Part shown: piece after piece, positions 17,535 through 24,964 of the stretch
How positions within the stretch are numbered: position 1 is the stretch's first letter
Layout of the letters: each line of letters opens with the position of its first letter
NCBI GenBank assembly: GCA_023420415.1
Contig: JAEZWF010000045.1
Span: forward strand, 1-64,000
Direction: 5' to 3'
Length of the DNA stretch: 64,000 nucleotides
Source of the DNA: Actinomycetes bacterium
GTDB taxonomy: Bacteria > Actinomycetota > Actinomycetes > Actinomycetales > Dermatophilaceae
Notes under the pieces: model-generated
The model's input: the letters and a program-made list of their open reading frames with translations, nothing else
Told to the model about the DNA's origin: nothing
Database searches by the model: none
Made by a program: the position numbers and the translations under genes

Positions 17535-18410
17535 ATGACAAGAGAGCCGCAGACCAACAGCCTGACCACCGATGGCGCCGAGATCGTCCACGACGTGCGT
17601 GGCCCCCTGCCGACCGAGGACGGGCGAGCGCCCCTGGTGATGATCGGGTCGCCCATGGACGCCGCGGGTTTCGCGACGCTCGCCGACCTCATGGACGACC
17701 GCACCGTCGTCACGTACGACCCGCGCGGGCTCGGGCGCAGCAGCCGCAGCGATGGTGCGGTGGACCAACGTCCGGACGTCCAGGCGGCTGACCTGCACGC
17801 GCTGGTCTCCCATCTCGGCGTCGGCCCCGTCGACGTGTTCGCCTCGAGCGGCGGAGCCGTTGCAGCGCTGGCCTGGGGGACGGCGTACCCGGGGGACCTC
17901 GCAACGGTTGTCGCGCACGAGCCGCCCCTGATCACGGTCCTACCCGACGCCGCCGCTGCCTCGCGCGCGTTCGACCAGGTGCGAAAGGCGTATGCCGACA
18001 AGGGATTTGGCGCAGGAATGGCCGGCTTCATCCACATGACGTCGTGGGAGGGCGAGTTCACCGACGGCTACTTCGCGACACCGCTCCCGGACCCCGCGGC
18101 CTACGGAATGCCCGCCGAGGACGACGGCTCGCGCGAGGACCCGCTGCTGTCAGAGCGCTCGCGCCCGGTCGGCGAGTACGAGCTGGACGTCGAGGCCGTG
18201 CGTGCCATGGGCGACCGGTTGCGCGTCGCCGTCGGCGAGGAGTCGGCCGGCACGTTCACCGACCGGACGAGCCGCGGGCTCGCGACCGCGCTCGGCACCG
18301 AGGTCGTCGTCTTCCCCAGCCACCACGGCGGCTTCGCCGGCCCGGAGAACGGCTACCCCGGCCAACCCGAGGCCTTCGCCGAGCGGCTGCGGGAGGTCCT
18401 GATCTCCTGA
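17535..18410 (+). CDS. Alpha/beta-fold hydrolase
   Basis: A 291-residue hydrolase. The oxyanion region is PLVMIGSPMDAAGF, the nucleophile elbow is DVFASSGGAVAALAW (a Ser-x-Ser-Gly-Gly variant of G-x-S-x-G), and the late histidine is in VVVFPSHHGGFAG. YDPRGLGRSSRSDG before the elbow is the conserved epoxide-hydrolase/haloperoxidase-like segment. Substrate unknown. It ends 22 bases before a large inverted repeat that probably terminates transcription from both sides. Confidence 0.82.
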   Translation: MTREPQTNSLTTDGAEIVHDVRGPLPTEDGRAPLVMIGSPMDAAGFATLADLMDDRTVVTYDPRGLGRSSRSDGAVDQRPDVQAADLHALVSHLGVGPVDVFASSGGAVAALAWGTAYPGDLATVVAHEPPLITVLPDAAAASRAFDQVRKAYADKGFGAGMAGFIHMTSWEGEFTDGYFATPLPDPAAYGMPAEDDGSREDPLLSERSRPVGEYELDVEAVRAMGDRLRVAVGEESAGTFTDRTSRGLATALGTEVVVFPSHHGGFAGPENGYPGQPEAFAERLREVLIS

Positions 18411-18431
18411 GGCGTCAGCCTGCGCGTCCGG

Positions 18432-18502
18432 CGAACTTTGGGCCGAAGTTCGCCAGTGCCGGAAAGGTTCCCAGCACCCGCAAACTTCGGGCCAAAGTTC
18501 GC
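18432..18502. terminator. Bidirectional terminator made of two inverted copies of a palindromic element
   Basis: CGAACTTTGGGCCGAAGTT (18432-18450) and AACTTCGGGCCAAAGTTCG (18484-18502) are near-perfect reverse complements, and each is itself partly palindromic. The structure lies between the convergent alpha/beta hydrolase and DUF389 genes, as expected for a shared terminator. Confidence 0.65.
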
Positions 18503-18522
18503 GACCGGCCAGCGGCGGCGGT

Positions 18523-19494
18523 TCAGACCCCGGAGCGGTTGCGCACCCGTGCGACGAGCTTGGCGCGCTTGGCCGAGACCTCGGACCAGACAGCCTGCTG
18601 CAGCGCCAGCGCGGCCCACCCGGCCAGCGCCATGCCGGTGAGGTTGATCAGGAGCTGGAGCGCGCTGCCCTTGACCTCGTGCCAGGCGCCGAATGCGAGC
18701 GCCAGCCCGATGTTGCCCGCGGCGGGGATGGTCGTGACCGACACGAAGACCCCGGTGAGCCCGCCGATGCGGGACGACGTCATGGACAGCACACCGGCCG
18801 ACGCGGCGATGACCGCGACGATGAAGGACCACCGGTCCGGGGTGTAGATGAAGGCGGTGTCCGGTCGGTTGCTGCTGCCGAGGTCGTCGGCCGTGACCCA
18901 GCCGAGCGCCCCCACGAGCAGGCCGCCGAGGAAGGTCACGGCAATGGCCGTCGAGAAGCCGATGACGAGTGCACGAATCGCCCTGCGCAGCAACGTGTAG
19001 CGCCGGCGGACCAGTGAGAGACCGAGTGCTGCCACAGGCCCGAAGTCCGGGCCCAGGATCATCGCGCCCACGATGAGCACCGGCGAGTCGAGGACGATCG
19101 CGATGGCGGCGATGAGCGTGGCGAGGACCATGAAGGACAGGAAGGTCCAGTTGGTCTCCGTGTCCTCGAAGGCGCCCTGCGTGACCTCCGACCACACCAC
19201 CGAGTCGGCGCCGCTGCCGGGAGCAAGGTGCTCGGCGTCGAGGCCCGGCCTCGACAGCCACGTCGGCACGGGGTCGATGTGGATCGTGCCCTCGTCCTGC
19301 ACCCCGAGCTCGCGCAGCCGGTCGATCACGTCGTTGGCGGCCTCCCGGGCCACGTCGGCGAAGAACAGGTCGCCGGGTGGCTTGATCGAGCCGCCGTGGA
19401 TCGCCGCGATGCTGCTGACGGCCGGGTCGTCCTCGAGCGTCTCCCGCACGCGGGCGGAGAGCGCACTCGGGGCCGAGACGCGCAGCTGCAACAT
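18523..19494 (-). CDS. DUF389-family membrane protein
   Basis: A 323-residue protein. Residues 1-90 are a soluble ACT-like domain (MLQLRVSAPSALSARVRETLEDDPAVSSIAAIHG). Residues 120-310 contain six or so hydrophobic helices, including FLSFMVLATLIAAIAIVLDSPVLIVGAMILGPDFGPVAALGLSLV, which holds the family's SPxLIVGAMxxGP signature. GVFVSVTTIPAAGNIGLALAFG is also conserved. Function of the family is not established; some members are annotated as hydrophobic-domain transport proteins. Start at 19494 is the only ATG at the domain boundary. Divergent from the HAD phosphatase. Confidence 0.85.
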   Translation of the reverse strand: MLQLRVSAPSALSARVRETLEDDPAVSSIAAIHGGSIKPPGDLFFADVAREAANDVIDRLRELGVQDEGTIHIDPVPTWLSRPGLDAEHLAPGSGADSVVWSEVTQGAFEDTETNWTFLSFMVLATLIAAIAIVLDSPVLIVGAMILGPDFGPVAALGLSLVRRRYTLLRRAIRALVIGFSTAIAVTFLGGLLVGALGWVTADDLGSSNRPDTAFIYTPDRWSFIVAVIAASAGVLSMTSSRIGGLTGVFVSVTTIPAAGNIGLALAFGAWHEVKGSALQLLINLTGMALAGWAALALQQAVWSEVSAKRAKLVARVRNRSGV

Positions 19495-19575
19495 GGCCGA
19501 CAGTCTGCCGTGGCGAGCGGCCGCGGCGGCGGACCCCGCGCGGGCGAGGCGAGCCGGCGGCATACCCTGCTCGTC

Positions 19576-20238
19576 GTGACCTTGCGCTGGCCCGTCGTCC
19601 TGTTCGACTTCGACGGCACGCTCGCAGACACCATCCCGCTCATCGTCGCGAGCTACCACCACGCCATCGGGACGATCGGGGAGCGCGCCGACGACCTCGA
19701 GGTGCGCTCGTGGATCGGGCGTCCGCTGCAGCCGGTGCTCGAGGAGCGCTACCCGGGGCGCGGGCAGGAGCTCGCCGACACCTACCGCACGTGGAATCTC
19801 GCCCACCACGACGAGCTGATCCGCACCGTCGACGGCGTGCCGCTGTTGCTCGGCCGGCTGCACGACGCGGGCGCGCTCACGGGCGTCGTGTCGAGCAAGA
19901 AGGCCGAGACCGTGCGCCTCGGCCTGCGCGCGGTCGGGCTCGAGGGCGTCATCGACGTCGTGGCCGGCCAGGAGGAGACGTCGCGGCACAAGCCCGACCC
20001 CGAGCCCCTCCTGTATGCCGCGTCGCGGCTGGGCGTGGACGCGGGCTCGTGCGTCTACGTGGGTGACGCGACGGTCGACGTGCAGGCGGCGCGGGCGGCG
20101 GGCATGGGCGCCGTCGCGGTGACCTGGGGAGCCGGGGCGCCGGGAGCGCTCGAGGCCACCGACCCAGACGCGCTCGTGGACACCGCCGCCGAGCTGACTG
20201 AGGTCCTCCTGCCGGGGCTTTCCAAGGCGGGTGCCTAG
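19576..20238 (+). CDS. HAD-superfamily phosphatase (PpaX/phosphoglycolate phosphatase-like)
   Basis: A 220-residue HAD hydrolase with motif I VLFDFDGTLADT (nucleophile Asp near residue 10), motif II GVVSSK, motif III lysine in TSRHKPDPEPLLYAA and motif IV VYVGDATVDVQAARAAGM. The helical cap between motifs I and II is subclass IA. Likely dephosphorylates a small phosphate ester or pyrophosphate. GTG 19576 is the start next to motif I. Its end overlaps the proposed GTG start of the decarboxylase by eight bases. Confidence 0.85.
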   Translation: MTLRWPVVLFDFDGTLADTIPLIVASYHHAIGTIGERADDLEVRSWIGRPLQPVLEERYPGRGQELADTYRTWNLAHHDELIRTVDGVPLLLGRLHDAGALTGVVSSKKAETVRLGLRAVGLEGVIDVVAGQEETSRHKPDPEPLLYAASRLGVDAGSCVYVGDATVDVQAARAAGMGAVAVTWGAGAPGALEATDPDALVDTAAELTEVLLPGLSKAGA

Positions 20239-21619
20239 ACTCGCGGCCGTGCACGGCTACACGGACAAGCAGCTCGAGATCCTCGGCGACGCGATCCTCG
20301 CCTATTCCGCCGACCGCCTGAAGCTCGACCCGGTGCCGCTGGACCAGCCGCACACGCTGGCCGAGCTCGAGGAGGCCGCCGGCGGCACCATCACCGCGGA
20401 GGGCATCGGCGGGCTCAAGGCGCTCGAGCTGTTCGGCGAGACCCTGGCGCCGGCGTGCATCTCGACCGACCACCCGCGCTACCTGTCGTTCATCCCTTGT
20501 GCCCCAACGGAAGCCGCGGCGATGTTCGACCTCGTGGTCGGTGCGTCGTCCATCTACGGCGGGTCGTGGCTCGAGGGTGCGGGCGCGGTGTATGCCGAGA
20601 ACCAGGCGCTGCGCTGGATCGCCGACCTCGTGGGCCTGCCGACCGAGGCCGGTGGCGTCTTCGTGCCGGGTGGCACGATCGGCAACCTGTCCGCGCTGGT
20701 GGCTGCGCGGCATACGGCTCGCGCCAAGGCGGCTCGCGCCGGGGTGACCGGTCCCGGTGGCCGGCCGTGGCGGGTCGCGGCGACCCACGGCGCGCACTCC
20801 TCGATCCAGTCGGCGTGCGACGTGATGGACGCCGAGTTCGTCGGGGTCGAGGTCGACGACACCATGCGACTCACGGGCGCGGAGCTGCGGAAGGTGTTGG
20901 TGGCCAACGGTCCCGAGACCTTCTTCGCCGTCGTGGCGACCTCGGGGACGACGAACTTCGGCATCGTCGACGACCTCGCCTCGGTGGCGGAGGTGTGCCG
21001 TGAGTTCGGCATCTGGTTCCACGTCGACGGCGCCTACGGCGGTGCCGGGCTCGCCGCCGAGTCGGTGCGTCACCTCTACGAGGGCATCGAGCACTGCGAC
21101 TCGTTCATCGTCGACCCGCACAAGTGGCTCTTCGCACCGTTCGACTGCTGCGCGCTGCTCTACCGCGACCCGGCGCTGGCGCGTGCGGCCCACACCCAGC
21201 ACGCTTCCTATCTCGACGTCCTCACCGACGCCCCCGACTGGAACCCCACCGACTACTCGGTCGGCCTCACCCGTCGCGCCCGCGGCCTGCCGTTCTGGTT
21301 CTCGCTCGCGACGCATGGCACGTCCGCCTACTCGGCGGCGGTCGAGCGCACGCTGGAGGTGACGCGCTTTGCGGCGGCCGAGATCGCGCGACGCGACCAC
21401 CTCGAGGTGGTGCGCGAACCGGACCTGTCGGTGGTGGTCTTCCGGCGGCTCGGGTGGACGGCGGGGCAGTACCAGGAGTGGTCGGACCGATTGCTCGCCG
21501 AGGAGTTCGCGTTCGTGGTGCCGACCTCGCACGCCGGGGAGACGCTGACGCGGTTCGCGATCGTCAACCCGCGCACCAGCGAGGACGACATCGTGGCGAT
21601 CCTCGACACCATGGCCTGA
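20231..21619 (+). CDS. Group II pyridoxal-phosphate-dependent decarboxylase
   Basis: A 462-residue decarboxylase of the aromatic amino-acid/glutamate type. The PLP lysine is K298 in DSFIVDPHKWLFAPFDCCAL, with HVDGAYGG providing the ring-stacking aspartate, VPGGTIGNLSALVAAR the phosphate-binding turn and THGAHSSI the ring-stacking histidine. The amino-acid substrate cannot be fixed from sequence; tyrosine/tryptophan, aspartate and glutamate are all possible in this group. GTG at 20231 overlaps the HAD gene; a second in-frame GTG at 20249 is equally plausible. It is the last gene before island 1. Confidence 0.85.
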   Translation: MPRLAAVHGYTDKQLEILGDAILAYSADRLKLDPVPLDQPHTLAELEEAAGGTITAEGIGGLKALELFGETLAPACISTDHPRYLSFIPCAPTEAAAMFDLVVGASSIYGGSWLEGAGAVYAENQALRWIADLVGLPTEAGGVFVPGGTIGNLSALVAARHTARAKAARAGVTGPGGRPWRVAATHGAHSSIQSACDVMDAEFVGVEVDDTMRLTGAELRKVLVANGPETFFAVVATSGTTNFGIVDDLASVAEVCREFGIWFHVDGAYGGAGLAAESVRHLYEGIEHCDSFIVDPHKWLFAPFDCCALLYRDPALARAAHTQHASYLDVLTDAPDWNPTDYSVGLTRRARGLPFWFSLATHGTSAYSAAVERTLEVTRFAAAEIARRDHLEVVREPDLSVVVFRRLGWTAGQYQEWSDRLLAEEFAFVVPTSHAGETLTRFAIVNPRTSEDDIVAILDTMA

Positions 21620-21715
21620 GCCGGCAGGAGCGGCTTCCGAGCCACCGCGTATCGAGCCAGGAGTTTCGGGTCGCTCAGAAATGCTCAGCGCGCGAGCCAC
21701 TCCGGACCGACCCGG

Positions 21716-21734
21716 AAACCCTCGTTTTCGAGTC
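21716..21734 (+). repeat. Direct repeat flanking the left part of island 1, copy 1
   Basis: AAACCCTCGTTTTCGAGTC, containing the palindrome CTCGTTTTCGAG. A copy with one extra C occurs at 23707-23726 in the same orientation. The pair brackets peptide/membrane module A and the IS256 element. Confidence 0.6.
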
Positions 21735-21831
21735 ACGCCGGGCGCCATCCCCTCCTGGTGGTGGCGCCGTTGCTGGCCATGCCCTTGGTCATAGATGAGC
21801 GCCTACACCGGGTGAGGGGTCGGTGGTGCCC

Positions 21832-22053
21832 CTATGTCTGAGGGTGACGGTCATCGGTTGAGACATGCTCGTTGGCTGCCTCATTCGGTGGACGACTCAT
21901 GTACGCAGTCATCAGGACCACGACCGTTGCAATGACCAAAGACAACAAAAGACTGAAGAGGACCGACATGTCGAGAACGCGCATCACAATGAATCCGAGA
22001 CCGACACCTACCGTCCATCCGGCGATCAGGCGAGCAATGCGCACCAAACTCAC
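21832..22053 (-). CDS. Small two-helix membrane protein (module A), putative immunity or partner protein
   Basis: A 73-residue protein with two hydrophobic helices (about residues 8-27, GWTVGVGLGFIVMRV, and 30-50, VLFSLLLSLVIATVVVLMTAY) and a polar C-terminal tail. The start may be GTG 22053 or GTG 22044; the latter has GAGAGG about seven bases upstream. It begins just after the stop of a glycine-rich hydrophobic peptide frame, repeating the arrangement of modules B and C nearby. I do not recognise a family. The role as immunity protein is inference from context only. Confidence 0.5.
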   Translation of the reverse strand: MSLVRIARLIAGWTVGVGLGFIVMRVLDMSVLFSLLLSLVIATVVVLMTAYMSRPPNEAANEHVSTDDRHPQT

Positions 22054-22056
22054 CTC

Positions 22057-22260
22057 TCAGTCGAAGGCCAGTTGCGAGTACAGCGAACTTACTGTGCCAC
22101 CCAGGAGCCCAGTAACACCGCCGCTAGTTGCCCCCACGACTGCTCCGGGCAGGCATCCGACTTCAGCAGAGACCACGCAACCCGTGCCAGCGCCGATCAC
22201 GATACCGCCGGCCATGCCTGCGAATCCTGCCTCCGCTACTTCGCTCCAGTCGATGAGGGG
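22057..22260 (-). pseudogene. Glycine-rich hydrophobic peptide gene (module A), 5' end removed by the IS256 element
   Basis: The minus-strand frame ending with TGA at 22057 encodes WSEVAEAGFAGMAGGIVIG, AGTGCVVSAEVGCLPGAVVG and ATSGGVTGLLGG, then a short tail ending QLAFD. It has no start codon before the IS left end, so the 5' part appears to be lost. The Gly/Ala/Val pattern with paired cysteines resembles class II bacteriocins or pore-forming toxin tails, but I cannot name a family. It aligns by eye with the module B peptide (AEV...G.....G..G pattern). Confidence 0.45.
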
Positions 22261-23669
22261 ACTGTGCAGAACTTTGTGTAACTGGCTCTGGCTAGTTGGA
22301 CCTGAGGCGGTCGCCGTAGGTCATGGTCAGGACGTTGAGGATGGCTTTCCAGCCGTTGATGCGGCCGGTGGGGTTGGGCCGGTTGTGTTGTCGTTCGAGG
22401 ACTGCGAGGTAGAGCACTTTCAAGGCGGAGTCCTCGTCGGGGAAGTGGCCGCGGCGTCTGGTGGCGGCGCGGAACCGGGAGTTCAGCGACTCGATCGCGT
22501 TGGTGGTGTAGATCAGCTTGCGGATCTCGGGCGGGAACTCCAGGAAGGGGATGAACTCCTCCCAGGATCGTTTCCAGGCCTCGACCATGGCCGGGTACTG
22601 GTCTTCCCAGGTGTCGGCGAAGGTCAAGAACGCGTCCTCGGCGGCAGCCACCGACGGCGCGGTGTAGATGCGCCGCAGGTCGGTCGTGATCGCCGACCAG
22701 TGCTTCTTCGAGGCGTACCGCAGGCTGTTGCGGACCAGGTGCACGACGCAGGTTTGGACCTCGGTCAACGGCCAGGTGGCCCGGATCGCGTCGGGCAGTC
22801 CCTTCAGGCCGTCGCAGCAGACGATGCACACGTCGAGGATGCCACGGTTCTTCAGCTCGGTGAGCAAGTTCATCCACTGCTTAGCCCCTTCGCCGCCGGT
22901 AGGCCCGACCCACATGCCCAGCACATCCCGCTCTCCGTCGAGGGTGATACCCATCGCGACGTACACCGGCCGGTTGCCCACCGCCCCGTCGCGGACCTTG
23001 AGCACGATCGCGTCGATCAGGATCACCGGATCCAGCGGGCGTGACTGCCACGACTTGAGGTCACGTCCGACCTGCTCGGTGACGGCCGTGATCAGCCCCT
23101 TGGAGATGTCGGTGTCGTACACCTGGGACAGGTGTGAGCAGATATCGCCGGTCGTCATCCCCTTGGCGTACAACGAGACCACGTTCTCATCGAATCCCGA
23201 CAAGCGTCGCTGGTTCTTGGGGATGATCTGAGGTTCGAACGTCCCGGCCCGGTCCCGAGGCACTCGGACAGTCAGCTCACCGACCTCGGTGCGGACCGTC
23301 TTGGGCGTCGACCCGTTCCTGGAGTTCCCGCCGTTACGCCCCGCCGGGTCGTGCTTGTCATAACCCAGATGCGCCGACAGCTCCGCCTCCAACGCCGATT
23401 GCAGCACCTGCCGGGTCAGCGAGGTCAACAACCCGCCCTCACCAGTGAGCGCGATCCCACGCCCAGCAGCCTGCTCGACCAGCTGCTCAGCGAAGGACCG
23501 CAACGCCTCCGGCTCCAGCTCCACCCCGGCAAACCGAGCAGCCGGAACGATCTCCCCGGCAGTGACCGGATCCTGCGACTCATGATCAGACATGACGTGA
23601 TGCTCCTTCCCCCACACCCACCGGTGCGGGAGGCTCACGCCAGATCAGTTACACAAAATTTTGGACAGG
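22261..23669 (-). mobile_element. IS256-family insertion sequence
   Basis: The element is bounded by imperfect terminal inverted repeats: the left end ACTGTGCAGAACTTTGTGTA continuing ACTG, and the right end, read outward, CCTGTCCAAAATTTTGTGTA continuing ACTG (20 of 24 positions match). It carries one transposase on the minus strand and is about 1.41 kb, normal for IS256 members. I see no 8-9 bp target duplication next to the ends, so the flanks have been rearranged or have diverged since insertion. Confidence 0.85.
22292..23593 (-). CDS. IS256-family transposase (Mutator-like DDE)
   Basis: A 433-residue transposase starting at ATG 23593 (a longer frame to 23638 adds 15 residues). The Mutator-like core includes VILIDAIVLKVRDGAVGNRPVYVA (first catalytic Asp), ILDVCIVCCDGLKGLPDAI (second Asp), the C/H motif CVVHLVRNSLRYASKKHW and IYTTNAIESLNSRFR (catalytic Glu). 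The N-terminal LSAHLGYDKHDPAGRNGGNSRNG is a family hallmark. All motifs are intact and no frameshift is seen, so it may be active. It faces the same way as the peptide/membrane genes. Confidence 0.93.
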   Translation of the reverse strand: MSDHESQDPVTAGEIVPAARFAGVELEPEALRSFAEQLVEQAAGRGIALTGEGGLLTSLTRQVLQSALEAELSAHLGYDKHDPAGRNGGNSRNGSTPKTVRTEVGELTVRVPRDRAGTFEPQIIPKNQRRLSGFDENVVSLYAKGMTTGDICSHLSQVYDTDISKGLITAVTEQVGRDLKSWQSRPLDPVILIDAIVLKVRDGAVGNRPVYVAMGITLDGERDVLGMWVGPTGGEGAKQWMNLLTELKNRGILDVCIVCCDGLKGLPDAIRATWPLTEVQTCVVHLVRNSLRYASKKHWSAITTDLRRIYTAPSVAAAEDAFLTFADTWEDQYPAMVEAWKRSWEEFIPFLEFPPEIRKLIYTTNAIESLNSRFRAATRRRGHFPDEDSALKVLYLAVLERQHNRPNPTGRINGWKAILNVLTMTYGDRLRSN

Positions 23670-23706
23670 CCCAGCACAGGACCACCGCGCGGCAGAACCG
23701 ATCTTC

Positions 23707-23726
23707 AAACCCCTCGTTTTCGAGTC
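23707..23726 (+). repeat. Direct repeat flanking the left part of island 1, copy 2
   Basis: AAACCCCTCGTTTTCGAGTC, matching copy 1 at 21716 except for one extra C. Sequence on its right (GCGGTGCGCC) also resembles the right flank of copy 1 (ACGCCGGGCGCC). Confidence 0.6.
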
Positions 23727-23812
23727 GCGGTGCGCCTAAGGCGGGAGATTCCAAACCAGTGGCTGTAGTACTTGGCCACTTGGACCGAGCGACATCCTCG
23801 GCTACGGGCGGG

Positions 23813-24101
23813 CTAGCGGCTAGTTCTCGGACGTCGCCCTAGGACTAGCCCAACCGTTATCAGCACGACTGCCAAGGCCAGGAGCAGCCACTTCGCCGCG
23901 GATCCGTCAATGGCCAGCATCGCGGCCAGCGTTGGAAGACTGAGGAGCGCGATGAACCCCGCCCATCCCTGCCGTATCCAGTGCTTGCGCCCCAAGCCCT
24001 TCGGGTCACCGAGTAACAGCGGTTGCCCACGGGCGATGACGATAAGCGCTAGCGCCGCGGGGGACGCACGTCAGGACTATGAGTGCAGTTGGGGACATCA
24101 T
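23813..24101 (-). pseudogene. Small membrane protein (module B), frameshifted in a five-base G/C run
   Basis: The frame opens with ATG ATG at 24101, overlapping the stop of the module B peptide as ATGA, and encodes MMSPTALIVLTCVP, but then runs into a stop at about 24007. Removing one C from the CCCCC run (24059-24063) restores one continuous frame: AALALIVIARGQPLLLGDPK, then GLGRKHWIRQGWAGFIALLS and a third hydrophobic segment LLLALAVVLITVGLVLG before the stop at 23813. The restored protein of about 96 residues would have three membrane helices. Either a recent mutation or a sequencing error. Its C-terminal half resembles the module D protein (Trp-rich start, ML/LL helix, RRR end). Confidence 0.5.
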
Positions 24102-24297
24102 CCGAACTGACTGTCGAATAGGGCCTTGCCCAGGCAGCTTCCAACGCCGGCCACCGTACCGGTGATCAACCCGGTAAATGCGCCCGTTGGCACGGTTACT
24201 TCCGCGAATGTTACACCGAGAAGTCCAGCGAAAGCCCATGACCGGGCCTAGGGCGCGCTGTCCACGGCTCGGTGACCCCCGTAGCAAGACCGGGCAT
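24098..24297 (-). pseudogene. Glycine-rich hydrophobic peptide (module B), start unclear or frameshifted
   Basis: The minus-strand frame ending at TGA 24098 encodes WAFAGLLGVTFAEVTVPTGA, FTGLITGTVAGVGSCLGKAL, then FDSQFG. This frame has a stop shortly upstream and no start codon of its own. An ATG at 24297 in another frame begins MPGLATGVTEPWTARPRPGH, so one frameshift would join a plausible N-terminus to the hydrophobic part. The peptide resembles module A's and is followed with an ATGA overlap by the module B membrane gene. Confidence 0.35.
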
Positions 24298-24309
24298 GAG
24301 GGCGCCGTC

Positions 24310-24492
24310 CTACGAGTTGGCCGTCACCAGTATGAGCGCCCCAATACTGAGTAATCCGAGAAGGCCGACGAGCACTACCACCAGCCTCTGAGTGTTGGTC
24401 GGCTCCCTACCTGCGTGACTCAGCCGGTAGATGCTTGCGCCGACCATGAACAGCAGACTTCCGGCCAGCGCTACGAGAAGGATGGATCTCAT
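24310..24492 (-). CDS. Small two-helix membrane protein (module C)
   Basis: A 60-residue protein: MRSILLVALAGSLLFMVGA forms the first hydrophobic helix, a short polar loop (YRLSHAGREPTNTQ) follows, and LVVVLVGLLGLLSIGALILV forms the second. ATG 24492 lies three bases after the stop of the module C peptide gene, so the two are almost certainly cotranslated. No family recognised; by position it could be an immunity or accessory protein for the peptide. Confidence 0.6.
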   Translation of the reverse strand: MRSILLVALAGSLLFMVGASIYRLSHAGREPTNTQRLVVVLVGLLGLLSIGALILVTANS

Positions 24493-24495
24493 CTA

Positions 24496-24759
24496 CTAGC
24501 AGTTCTCGGTGAAGAGGCAGGCGGTCGCGATCTCGAAGCCGGCGACGCGCGTAACGACTGAAACTGTGGTCAACGCGTAAGTGGCGAAAGCGCTCACTGC
24601 GAAGAAGGCGCCTACACCGCTGAGGAGGGAAACGGCACCCAACCCGTAGAGCAGACCTCCAGCAATGCTGAGTTGTCCGGTGGGGTCAGGCTCCCCCTGC
24701 CAGGATGGAGGCTCCGAAGCGAATGGCACCGCAGATTGCGGCCGGGACCTAGTGGCCAC
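24496..24759 (-). CDS. Glycine-rich hydrophobic peptide (module C), bacteriocin- or toxin-like
   Basis: An 87-residue product from GTG 24759. The first 28 residues are polar and Pro/Gln/Ser-rich. The rest is hydrophobic and small-residue-rich (GQLSIAGGLLYGLGAVSLLS, GVGAFFAVSAFATYALTTVS) and the C-terminus has two cysteines (ATACLFTENC). This is the only intact peptide gene of the array. The start overlaps the end of the module D membrane gene by 11 bases. It resembles class II bacteriocin precursors in size and Gly content, yet lacks an obvious double-glycine leader, so function is open. Confidence 0.55.
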   Translation of the reverse strand: MATRSRPQSAVPFASEPPSWQGEPDPTGQLSIAGGLLYGLGAVSLLSGVGAFFAVSAFATYALTTVSVVTRVAGFEIATACLFTENC

Positions 24760-24949
24760 GTCGTCTTTCGATCAGGGCGAGGGTGAGTAGCACTATCCCA
24801 ACCGCCCCAATCGCGAGCATTCCCCATCCGAAGATGGAGCGGTCTCCGTTCAGGATGCTGAAAAGACCAACCCAGAAGAGCACGCACAGACAGGCGGCCG
24901 ACCAAATCGCGGGGGTGGAGTGCTTGACAGGGCGTCGAACCGGCTTCAC
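24749..24949 (-). CDS. Small two-helix membrane protein (module D)
   Basis: A 66-residue protein from GTG 24949 (GTG 24964 is also in frame). A basic N-terminus (VKPVRRPVKHSTP) precedes helix 1 (AIWSAACLCVLFWVGLFSIL), then NGDRSIFGWG, helix 2 (MLAIGAVGIVLLTLALI) and ERRRGH. It resembles the C-terminal part of the module B membrane protein. Its stop lies inside the start of the module C peptide gene, so the array reads as one transcription unit. Confidence 0.55.
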   Translation of the reverse strand: MKPVRRPVKHSTPAIWSAACLCVLFWVGLFSILNGDRSIFGWGMLAIGAVGIVLLTLALIERRRGH

Positions 24950-24964
24950 AGCGCCACCTAACAC

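Noticed and set aside
24006..24287. A 93-codon frame covering the module B peptide in another phase.
   Set aside because: Its translation is Arg-rich and pattern-free; the hydrophobic frame beside it matches module A, so this is taken as a by-product of a frameshift.
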